From contig JAIRTK010000019.1 of NCBI GenBank assembly GCA_031254955.1, positions 1 through 26,197 of the forward strand: a stretch of 26,197 nt of DNA. Reading direction: 5' to 3'. Source of the DNA: Opitutaceae bacterium (GTDB taxonomy: Bacteria > Verrucomicrobiota > Verrucomicrobiia > Opitutales > Opitutaceae). The notes under the pieces were generated by a model. It saw nothing but the letters and a program-made list of their open reading frames with translations. It searched no databases and had not been told where the DNA came from. Shown piece by piece: positions 1 to 6,731 of the stretch. A program made the translations under genes and the position numbers. The stretch's first letter is position 1. Each line of letters starts with the position of its first letter.

Positions 1-192
1 TTCACCGAGTTGCTCCTGCGCATCCGCCTCGACAACGCCCGCCGCCTGCTCGCGCGCGACAGCAGCACCGTGGTGGAAATCGCCGCCGCCTGCGGTTTCA
101 GCGAGCAAAGTTATTTCACTCGCGTCTTCAAAAAAACCTTCAACGAAACCCCGCTCGACTACCGCCGCCGCGTGCGCGCCCGTGCCCCGTGA
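1..192 (+). CDS. AraC-family transcriptional regulator, C-terminal part
   Basis: This is the 3' end of a gene that begins before the window. The frame is open from base 1 and stops with TGA at 190-192, leaving 63 codons. The peptide is the second helix-turn-helix of an AraC/XylS DNA-binding domain. It has the family pattern R-L-x-x-A-R-x-L-L, then V-x-E-I-A-A-A-C-G-F, then the hallmark S-Y-F-T-R-V-F-K-K-x-F-x-x-T-P-x-x-Y-R. Proteins of this family bind promoter DNA as activators, usually in response to a small molecule bound by the missing N-terminal domain. The gene converges on the minus-strand cluster across about 840 bp of repeat-rich DNA, so nothing seen here ties it to that cluster. The family call is firm; the target and ligand are unknown. 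Confidence 0.88.
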   Translation, partial: FTELLLRIRLDNARRLLARDSSTVVEIAAACGFSEQSYFTRVFKKTFNETPLDYRRRVRARAP

Positions 193-204
193 CTTAATAA
201 ATAT

Positions 205-246
205 CGTTCTCGTTCTCGTTCTCTTTCTCTTTCTCTTTCTCTTTCG
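205..246. repeat. Hexanucleotide microsatellite
   Basis: Seven uninterrupted 6-bp units start 12 bp after the AraC-type stop codon: three CGTTCT, three CTTTCT and a final CTTTCG. One strand is pure pyrimidine except for four G residues. Tracts like this change length by replication slippage. It lies outside any credible reading frame, so it would affect the 3' end of the transcript rather than a protein. Confidence 0.9.
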
Positions 247-300
247 TCTGAGTAGCACGCGCGATAACCCCTAAAATCAATCCATAAAAAACAAAACTCC

Positions 301-343
301 CGCAAAGCCGCAGAGCCGCAGAGCCGCAAAAACGCAAAAACGC
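301..343. repeat. Degenerate short-word intergenic repeat (CGCAAAG / GCCGCAGA type)
   Basis: The stretch is built from overlapping short words: CGCAAAGCC, three GCCGCA words in a row separated by GA, then two CGCAAAAA words. Similar words recur in other gaps of this window, near 13404-13433 and 22885-22895. It is non-coding, and no function can be read from the sequence. Confidence 0.55.
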
Positions 344-384
344 CTCCTCTCTTTATAACTGAAGTTACACGCAGGCGCGGCGAC

Positions 385-528
385 GGATGTAGGGGCTTCG
401 CTTGCGAAGCCCGTTGCCGGACAGCAGCCGCGCGCGTTTGTGTTTTATGCGACTGCGCCGGCGCACTGGCGGAGGCAAATCCGTGGCACCCTTCCGCGAC
501 GGGCTTCGCAAGCGAAGCCCCTACATCC
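385..528. repeat. Perfect 30-bp inverted repeat, REP-like, with palindromic arms
   Basis: The left arm (385-414) and right arm (499-528) are exact reverse complements over 30 bp, separated by 84 bp. Each arm contains the 20-bp near-palindrome GGGCTTCGCTTGCGAAGCCC or its complement, preceded or followed by a TGTAGG/CCTACA word. Each arm could fold alone as a 9-bp-stem hairpin, or the two arms could pair with each other. Paired palindromic units in opposite orientation between converging genes are typical of REP/BIME elements. They could also serve as a bidirectional terminator. No RAYT transposase gene is visible in the window. Confidence 0.75.
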
Positions 529-784
529 TCGCCTTTCCCCTCGCTTTTCATACCGTCTTTCGGCCTGCCCTATTGTAATTTTGTTAGGCGCTCTTATTTT
601 GATGCGACCTATGTCAAAACGCATGCGCACGGCACCGGTGCCAAGGGCGGCACGCAAGCGGTCGGACGCACAAAAGGGGGCTTAACACGAAAGTGCACGG
701 TGCCGTGGATGTTCATGGTATGCCGCTTCGAGCAAATCCGGTGTCTTTACCTCTGGCTCAAAATCTCATGACGACACACTCTAG

Positions 785-896
785 CACCCTGCGCGAATAG
801 GCGAGTTGCGTGGAAATCCGAATTTTTCGAAGATTATCATACCCTTTCCGAATTAAATTCACACTTTATACCCTTTGCGAATGAAAATCACACTAT
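785..896. repeat. 29-bp tandem repeat with degenerate upstream copies
   Basis: Two adjacent 29-bp units, 839-867 and 868-896, agree at 25 of 29 positions. Both begin ATACCCTTT, continue CGAAT and end with TCACACT. A shorter match, CACCCTGCGCGAAT, lies at 785-798, and a weaker AATCCGAATTTTT lies at 815-827, suggesting an older array. It is AT-richer than its surroundings. It could be a decayed mobile-element end or a protein-binding array; nothing decides between these. Confidence 0.6.
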
Positions 897-1033
897 GGAA
901 GCCGTTAATGGCAGGTCGATTTTTGACTGCAAAAGGTATTAATATTGCATTTGTGACAGGCATTCCTCTGCCCCAATTCAATTTGCCGGCATTTTCCGTA
1001 AAGTCGCTGGTTTCGCTATCGCGTCATGCCTTG

Positions 1034-4000
1034 CTAGCGATGGCATCTTCCGCGTCTCACGGCGCGGAGAATGCTGAGGATGGTGAGCGCGGTGAAGAGA
1101 AGGGGGGAGGGCAGTCCGCCTCCGCCGCCGCCACCATCGGAACTACCGCCGCCTGCGGGGTTGACTTTGAGAACAGCGGCGTTGCTGGTGGGCGAACCAG
1201 CGGGGTTGCTTACGCGGACGGTGTAGCTGCCTGCATCCGATTGTTGTGCGTTGGTGATCGTGTAACTTGCGCTGGTCGCACCGGAGATAGGGAATCCGTT
1301 TTTCATCCATTGGTAGCCTAGGCTTTCGCCGGTGGCGGTCACGGTGAAGGTCGCGCTGTCTCCGATGGTGATGGTTTTTGACGCCGGATGCGTTGTGATG
1401 ACAGGCGCGGCAAGGGGGCCGACGCTTACCTTGTAGCCTGCGGAGAAAATAATCTCGCCGGTGGGCGCGGTCAGCGCGATGGAGTAGGTTCCGGCGTGCA
1501 CGGCGGCGATGGCGTTGGTGGCTGTGTAAGTGGCGGAGGTCGCGTTGCCGATTACGAAGTTGTCGAGATACCACTGGCGCGCGGAGGGCGCAAAGCCGCT
1601 CGCATTGGCCGTGAGCGTGAAGCCGCCGGCCGTGGGAACGCTGGCCTCGGTATTGTTCGCTGTCGCGCCTGATCCGTTCACCGTCGCGCTGATGTTCGCG
1701 GTGCCGGTGGTGGCGGCAGGTGTGAGGGAATTTTTGCCGGCGGTGTTGCCTGCATTCGCGGTGATGTCGATCGCTGTGACGCTGCCGTCGGAATCCACGA
1801 CATGCGAATAGCCTGGAACAAAGACTTTGTCGCCGCCCGGCGCCGTCGTGCCTGCGGTGCCGAGCATAAGGTCGTCGAGCGAGCGAAGCAGTCCGGTGGA
1901 TTGTTTTGCGAGAGGATTGTTCACACCTTGGTAGATGTTGCGCACGGAGAGAATTTGCGCGCCTGCACCGGCCACGGTGGCGGTCGTGTTACCGGTTGCG
2001 GTGAGGTAATTGTTGAACATCAACACGCGGGCGTTGGTGACTGCGGGCATGTCGGCGCGCAGGCCGGTGTCCCAAAGATTGTGATCGAAAAGGATGCCGA
2101 TGACAGGGCCGGCGTTGGAAATGATCATGGCCGAGCCGCCGCCTTGGGGCGTGGCCGCGAATTTATTCCACGAGAAGGCGACATTGTCCGAGCCGCCGAT
2201 GATCGAGACCGGCGTGTCGGTGAAAGTGCAGTGGGAGATGTTCACATCGTTTGCGCCGTCGATGACGAAGGCGGTGCCGGTGAAGTTGAGTCCGAGGATA
2301 ACGGTGTTGCTCGCGCTTGCGGCGAGCGTCAGGCTCCCGGCGATGGTGGCGGTGGTATCCGAGCCGACGATGGTCTTGCCTTTGCTGACGGCGGCTCCGC
2401 CGACGAGCGAGAGGTCGATTGTGCCGGTCACGGTGACGGGGGTTGTGCCCGAGGTTTCGAGTTGTTCCTTGAGTTGCAGCGCCGCGAGGATCGTCGGATC
2501 GAGGTCGATCGTAAGCGTGGCGGCATTGCTGGCGACCGTATCTCTATCGTTGGTGGCGAGGCAGCGGTAGCGCATGCCGTTCATCGGCAGGGTGACGGCG
2601 GTGAGGGTGAGTGTCGTGCCGGTCGCTCCGGAAATGTCCATCCATGTGGCGCCGTTGGGCGAGGATTGCCACTGATACGTGGGAGAAGGCGCGCCGGTGG
2701 CCGCGACGCTGAAGGTGGCGTTTTCCCCAACGGTGCGGCTTATGTTTGCGGGTTGCGTGGTGAACGCCGGTGCAACGGCCAGCGTGAATGAGAGGCCGCT
2801 GACTGTTTCACGTCCGTCTGCACAGCGGATGGTGATCTTGCCGCCCGCAGCCAGAGTGTCAGGCACCGTCACGGTGATTTTGGTGGCGGAGGCCACGGTG
2901 AATTCCTGCGCTGGCACGCCGTCAAAAAGCACGCTGCTTACGCCGATAAAATTGTTCCCTGTGATCGTCACGCTTTGGCCGGGCACCATATAATCGGGAA
3001 ATGCGCTGATCGCCGGCGGCGGCACCGGGCTTATAGTGAGGGTGCCGTTCTCGAACGAATGGAACACCGCGACGCCGGCGTTCACCGTGAAATCGGTTGC
3101 GGCAAGGTTATGGGCGCCTGTGATGGCGATGATGCCTGTCCCGGCCGGAGTGGCGGCGGTGACGCCGGTCAGGTTGATCTCAATGGCGCCGATTCCGGTT
3201 TTTGTGACGGTCGTGAGCGTGAGCGGCGCGGAGGCCGGAGGAGAACTCGCAAACGCGATGTTGAGGCGGAGCGCTCCCTGGAGGCTGAGGGTGTTGTCGA
3301 TGCTCAGGGCGGTGTCGGGCGCGAGGATGATGTCGGTGGCGGCGGGGAGTGTCACGGGCACGGCGATTGTGTGGCGGCCTTGGTGCACGGCGAGCACGGG
3401 CGTTCCCGAGTCGGCTTTGAGCACAATCACGCCTGTGTCGTAGGTCAGGGTGCCGTCGGAGCTTTTAATCGAGTCGGCTGCGATGGTGTAGGCGTGCTCA
3501 CTGCGAAAGGTGAGCGCGGCTAATGTGCAGGACTGGGCGAGTTTCACGGTTGCAGGCGAGGTGATCGACGTGCCAAAAAGGGCGCTTTCGGCGCCCGTGT
3601 CGGGGCGGTTCCAATAAAACCAGTTGCGCGGGTCATACCAATCCGCGCTGTATTCGCCCTCCCAGTTGCGCAAGCCCGAGGGGGGCTGGATGATGTCTAG
3701 GGTGACGGAGGCGGTGAAATTCACTCCCGCGGGAAGCGTGTCAACGGAGCCGAGGTAATTGCCGTGCGCGTCGAATGACTTGATGATGCCGCCGGTGCTT
3801 TCGCGAACATACACCGTGCCGTCACCGGACTGCGCAAGCGCGTCGGGAGCGCTGGCGAAGGTGTGCCCTCTTGCGAAACGTCCCAGAGGGGCGTCTTGAT
3901 AGTGGGTGGTTTCGTAGCGGTTCACCGTGGCGCTTTCGCATTTTATGTAATGCGCGGGCGCAAGGGTGCGGAAATTTTCCAGCCGGTGAAAGGTGAGCAG

Positions 4001-5206
4001 ATTCGAGTCGTGGCCGCGCGGCGGGCTGTAACTGTCCGTCGCCGTCTTGAATGCGGTGCGCGAGGCGATGGCGAGGTCGTCGCCGTCAATAATGAAGGTG
4101 AAATACTGCCACCCGGTGTGATCGGCGTCGCGGGCGTGGATGAATATTTTCTCAATATCCCAGTGGATCAAATCCTTCGAGGAAGCGAGCGTGGCGGTGT
4201 TGCGGATCAGCTCGTGTTTCACCTGCTGACTGTTGGGGTCGATCACGCTCTTGTCGGCATGGAGGACCGTGTTGGTCAACGCATAGTATTTCTGGGAGAC
4301 GAAATCGTAGGTCGCGCCGAATTTTTTTTGCGCGCCGGCCAGCGGCACGAAGTCCTGCTCCGGCGCGAAGGTCATGGTGCCGTCCGCGGCGTTGATGTGG
4401 AACAGCGCGGTGTGGGGAACCGCGTTTGGGGATGTAAACTGGATTTTCGGCATGATGGTGACACCATGCTCCGGTGATGCGACGATCTGGGCCTCCGTCC
4501 ACGTCCCGCCGGCGCCACCGAAATGCAGGGCGACCGGCGCCGGCCATTTGGCTATCGCCGCCTCAGTTTTTTGCGCCGCCGGCGTACTTCGCGTCCACGA
4601 GGACTCCTTCATCAAATCCGAGGAAATCGACGCCGAATACGCCCGGTCCGTGCCGAGGGAAAGCCAGACGCGGTTATTGTGGATCATGGGTGTTTTTGTG
4701 GTGCCCGTCTCGCCGGAACGAAGGAGTCCGTTGTTGGCATCCGCCGGCGTGGTCCATGTGGCGCCGTTGTCGGTGGACTTCAGGATGCCGACATTAAAGG
4801 TGCCGTCTTTATTCAGCGAGTAGCTCCCGATGAGATAGAGCGCGTTATTATGCACAAAAAGAGACGCGCGCCGGAGGCCGGTGACCTCTTTCATAAGCGT
4901 CCATGTTTCGCCATTGTCGGTGGAGCGGAATATTTTTGAGACGGGCGAGGTGTCCGCCGTGGTGTCTCCTCCGAACAGGCTGTGGGTCATGACATAGTCG
5001 CCATTGGGCAGTTTCGCGATGGCGGGATCGGCAACATAAATCTCTTTCCCGCTTCGCTTCATTTTCACTCCCGTGCTGCCGACTTTGATGTAATAAATAT
5101 CGGGCGAGGGCGTGTGGCTCACCTGCACGCCCGCTCCAGTGGGCGCGGCTGCGAACAGACGCGAAACGCAAAGAATCAGGAGACAAACTGCCAGGGAGGG
5201 TTTCAT
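1034..5206 (-). CDS. Giant secreted protein: BNR/sialidase-like propeller, IPT/TIG, Ig-like and pectate-lyase-like domains, C-terminal sorting tail
   Basis: The protein has about 1390 residues. The ATG at 5206 is preferred over an in-frame ATG at 5251 because it begins a clean signal peptide (MKPSLAVCLLILCVSRLFAAA). The upstream ATG would overlap the antiporter gene by 17 bp. Residues 40-430 look like a sialidase-type propeller with two clear Asp-boxes, STDNGETW and STDNGATW. The FRIP arginine motif of true sialidases is not seen. A linker near residues 510-540 (W-x-x-x-x-x-N-W) leads to beta-strand repeats. An IPT/TIG domain follows near 730-805, an Ig-like domain near 807-898, a PL1-like right-handed helix near 900-1110, and two further Ig-like domains near 1170-1350. 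The end is Gly-rich, then PSPLLFTALTILSIL, then an Arg-rich tail. This resembles GlyGly/PEP-CTERM-type sorting signals, so surface attachment or processed release is likely. It probably binds or trims a polysaccharide, but the substrate is unknown. It lies 28 bp behind the antiporter gene. Confidence 0.82.
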   Translation of the reverse strand: MKPSLAVCLLILCVSRLFAAAPTGAGVQVSHTPSPDIYYIKVGSTGVKMKRSGKEIYVADPAIAKLPNGDYVMTHSLFGGDTTADTSPVSKIFRSTDNGETWTLMKEVTGLRRASLFVHNNALYLIGSYSLNKDGTFNVGILKSTDNGATWTTPADANNGLLRSGETGTTKTPMIHNNRVWLSLGTDRAYSASISSDLMKESSWTRSTPAAQKTEAAIAKWPAPVALHFGGAGGTWTEAQIVASPEHGVTIMPKIQFTSPNAVPHTALFHINAADGTMTFAPEQDFVPLAGAQKKFGATYDFVSQKYYALTNTVLHADKSVIDPNSQQVKHELIRNTATLASSKDLIHWDIEKIFIHARDADHTGWQYFTFIIDGDDLAIASRTAFKTATDSYSPPRGHDSNLLTFHRLENFRTLAPAHYIKCESATVNRYETTHYQDAPLGRFARGHTFASAPDALAQSGDGTVYVRESTGGIIKSFDAHGNYLGSVDTLPAGVNFTASVTLDIIQPPSGLRNWEGEYSADWYDPRNWFYWNRPDTGAESALFGTSITSPATVKLAQSCTLAALTFRSEHAYTIAADSIKSSDGTLTYDTGVIVLKADSGTPVLAVHQGRHTIAVPVTLPAATDIILAPDTALSIDNTLSLQGALRLNIAFASSPPASAPLTLTTVTKTGIGAIEINLTGVTAATPAGTGIIAITGAHNLAATDFTVNAGVAVFHSFENGTLTISPVPPPAISAFPDYMVPGQSVTITGNNFIGVSSVLFDGVPAQEFTVASATKITVTVPDTLAAGGKITIRCADGRETVSGLSFTLAVAPAFTTQPANISRTVGENATFSVAATGAPSPTYQWQSSPNGATWMDISGATGTTLTLTAVTLPMNGMRYRCLATNDRDTVASNAATLTIDLDPTILAALQLKEQLETSGTTPVTVTGTIDLSLVGGAAVSKGKTIVGSDTTATIAGSLTLAASASNTVILGLNFTGTAFVIDGANDVNISHCTFTDTPVSIIGGSDNVAFSWNKFAATPQGGGSAMIISNAGPVIGILFDHNLWDTGLRADMPAVTNARVLMFNNYLTATGNTTATVAGAGAQILSVRNIYQGVNNPLAKQSTGLLRSLDDLMLGTAGTTAPGGDKVFVPGYSHVVDSDGSVTAIDITANAGNTAGKNSLTPAATTGTANISATVNGSGATANNTEASVPTAGGFTLTANASGFAPSARQWYLDNFVIGNATSATYTATNAIAAVHAGTYSIALTAPTGEIIFSAGYKVSVGPLAAPVITTHPASKTITIGDSATFTVTATGESLGYQWMKNGFPISGATSASYTITNAQQSDAGSYTVRVSNPAGSPTSNAAVLKVNPAGGGSSDGGGGGGGLPSPLLFTALTILSILRAVRRGRCHR

Positions 5207-5234
5207 GGGTTTCTTAGTATAATTATTATATAAT

Positions 5235-6584
5235 TCAGGCTTTTTCCTCATAGCCGTGCGGCTTGGCGCGCCAGATTAACAAAAAGATGCCCATGCCGAT
5301 GAGCGCGGTGACAACGATGGCGATGTGGATGCTGTTCCAGCCATAGCGCTCGGCGACGAAACCGAAGCCGATGCCTGATACCGCCGTGCTCCCGTAGCCA
5401 AAGATGCCCGTGAACCCAGCCGCGCTGGCGGCGACTTTTTTCGTGGCCTGATTCGAGACCGCGATCGTGATGAGCGTTTGCGCGCCGTAGATGAAAAAAC
5501 CGACGCCGCAGAGGGCGGCAAGCAGCATCCACGCCGGCGAGCCGGATGGGATTTGCCAGAAAACGAAGGCGAAGAGCGCCGCGCCCGCCATGCAGAAAAC
5601 ACAGGTGCGGTGCGCATAGCCCTTCAGGTAGCGGTCGGTCGCCCAGCCCGCCAGAACCATCCCGACGATGCCGGTGACTTCAAAAAGCGCCACCAGCCAG
5701 CCCGCATTCACCAGACTCACGCCCTTGGACTGCTGGAGCAGCATCGGGCCCCAGTCGAGGATCGACATGCGCACCACATACACGCAATATTTAGCCCCGC
5801 TGATGATCCAGATGACCGGGTTGAAAAAAACCTTTTCCCGCAGTAGCGCGCGGTATTCCTTCGATTTGTCCACGGCTTTTTTCAGCTTCACCGTGGTGCC
5901 TTCCAGCTCCGGCAGGCCGACCGAGGAAGGGGTGTCCCTCAAAAACACAAGCAGCACAACCGAGCCGGCCAGCGCGATGCCCGCCGGTATCCAGAAGCAC
6001 CAGCGCCACGCGCCGTAGCCCGTGCCTTCCGCGCCCATGTGTTTCATTATATAACCGCACAGGATGATAACCAGCCCCGCGCCGATGGAGTGCGAGGTGT
6101 TCCAAATGGCCATTTTTGTGGCCAGATTCCCTGGCGGCACCCAATGCGTGAGCAACCGCACGCAGGGCGGGTAGCCCGCGCCTTGCATCACGCCGCAGAC
6201 CAACCATGTGATGCCCATGAACAAGACCAGCGCATTCGAGAAATCCAGTCCTGATGGCGCGCCCGTGATCCATGAGGCGATGTCCACCCCGAAGCCCATC
6301 GAGAAATTGGCCGCGGCGCACAGCGCAAGCCCGATCGCCATGTGGAAACGGGCATTGAGCTTGTCGGCCAGAAAGCCATTGGCGAAGCGCGAAAAGCCGT
6401 AGATAATGCCGTTGAGCGTGAGGAAAATGCCGAGGCTCGTCTTGGAGATGCCGAGGTCGGTTTCGAGACCTGGCATGGCCATGCTGAAGTTTTTTCGGAC
6501 AAAATAATACAGTGCATATCCGCCTATGGTGAGCATGAGCGTTCGAGTCTGCCAGTGGCGGAAGGTGCGGGATGTGTGTGGCAT
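5235..6584 (-). CDS. MFS organophosphate:phosphate antiporter (GlpT/UhpT type)
   Basis: This 449-residue inner-membrane protein has about 12 hydrophobic segments, the usual OPA-family length. It carries the family signature G-Y-A-L-Y-Y-F-V-R-K-N-F near residues 22-33, and V-V-R-M-S-I-L-D-W-G-P near 270-280. R30 and R272 align with the two arginines that bind substrate phosphate in E. coli GlpT (R45 and R269). H165, in W-N-T-S-H-S-I-G-A-G, matches the conserved GlpT histidine. The family exchanges a phosphorylated organic compound, such as glycerol 3-phosphate or a hexose 6-phosphate, for inorganic phosphate. A phosphodiesterase-like gene in the same cluster favours glycerol 3-phosphate or a related product, but sequence alone cannot separate GlpT, UhpT and PgtP specificities. 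The gene ends 28 bp before the large surface protein and starts 147 bp after the third autotransporter. Confidence 0.9.
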   Translation of the reverse strand: MPHTSRTFRHWQTRTLMLTIGGYALYYFVRKNFSMAMPGLETDLGISKTSLGIFLTLNGIIYGFSRFANGFLADKLNARFHMAIGLALCAAANFSMGFGVDIASWITGAPSGLDFSNALVLFMGITWLVCGVMQGAGYPPCVRLLTHWVPPGNLATKMAIWNTSHSIGAGLVIILCGYIMKHMGAEGTGYGAWRWCFWIPAGIALAGSVVLLVFLRDTPSSVGLPELEGTTVKLKKAVDKSKEYRALLREKVFFNPVIWIISGAKYCVYVVRMSILDWGPMLLQQSKGVSLVNAGWLVALFEVTGIVGMVLAGWATDRYLKGYAHRTCVFCMAGAALFAFVFWQIPSGSPAWMLLAALCGVGFFIYGAQTLITIAVSNQATKKVAASAAGFTGIFGYGSTAVSGIGFGFVAERYGWNSIHIAIVVTALIGMGIFLLIWRAKPHGYEEKA

Positions 6585-6632
6585 GGAAATTCTGGATTCC
6601 GAAAATGGAGGATATGTTTTTAGCAGCGAAGG
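6585..6632 (-). promoter_or_regulatory. Leader of the antiporter gene, similar to the third autotransporter's leader
   Basis: Read on the minus strand, the 48 bases before the antiporter start contain CTTCGCTGCTAAAAACA, then ATCCT, GGAATCC and AATTTCC directly before ATG. The leader of the autotransporter at 13362-13413 has the same words in the same order: CTTTGCTGTTAAAACA, ATCCT, AGAATCC and AATTTTTTC before ATG. Two unrelated coding genes sharing an upstream segment suggests a common regulatory or translation-initiation element, or a copied leader. No strong Shine-Dalgarno motif is present in either. Confidence 0.45.
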
Positions 6633-6649
6633 AGTGAATATCCGGAGGG

Positions 6650-6675
6650 TTTTGAACCGCGGATGCGCACAGATG
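6650..6675. repeat. Dispersed intergenic repeat, TTTTGAACCGCGGATG type
   Basis: The sequence TTTTGAACCGCGGATGCGCA sits between the third autotransporter and the antiporter. A closely related copy, TTTTGAACCGCGAATGGGCG, lies at 22902-22921 upstream of the receptor gene. Both copies run in the same direction on the plus strand and continue with a purine-rich ATAAA-like or AGATG tail. Both are strictly intergenic. Confidence 0.6.
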
Positions 6676-6731
6676 CCCGTGCCACCCGATTCGTCCGGGC
6701 TGGCGGCTTGTGCCTTTTGGCGGATATTATA

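Larger units (their letters stand above)
193..1033. other. Repeat-rich convergent intergenic region with no convincing gene
   Basis: This region lies between the stop of the AraC-type gene (+) and the stop of the large surface protein (-). The open frames in it are short, low-complexity or made from repeats, and none looks like a protein family. It contains a hexamer tract (205-246), a CGCAAAG/GCCGCAGA word cluster (301-343), a perfect inverted repeat (385-414 with 499-528) and a 29-bp tandem repeat (839-896). Both flanking genes end here, so transcription termination is expected somewhere in this stretch. The palindromic arms are the best structural candidates. Confidence 0.6.

Noticed and set aside
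205..528. A CRISPR array
   Set aside because: The repeats are a hexamer tract and one inverted pair. There are no regularly spaced direct repeats with unique spacers and no cas genes.
159..551. A minus-strand frame with a long Arg-Glu repeat
   Set aside because: The Arg-Glu run is only the translation of the hexamer microsatellite, and the rest runs through the inverted repeat. No protein family is recognisable.
875..1321. A 148-codon plus-strand frame
   Set aside because: Most of it overlaps the 3' end of the giant surface protein gene on the other strand, and its sequence resembles no family. The first part is non-coding repeat DNA.
1034..5206. A true sialidase
   Set aside because: Two Asp-boxes are present, but the FRIP-type arginine motif and the full arginine triad were not found, so only the fold is claimed.
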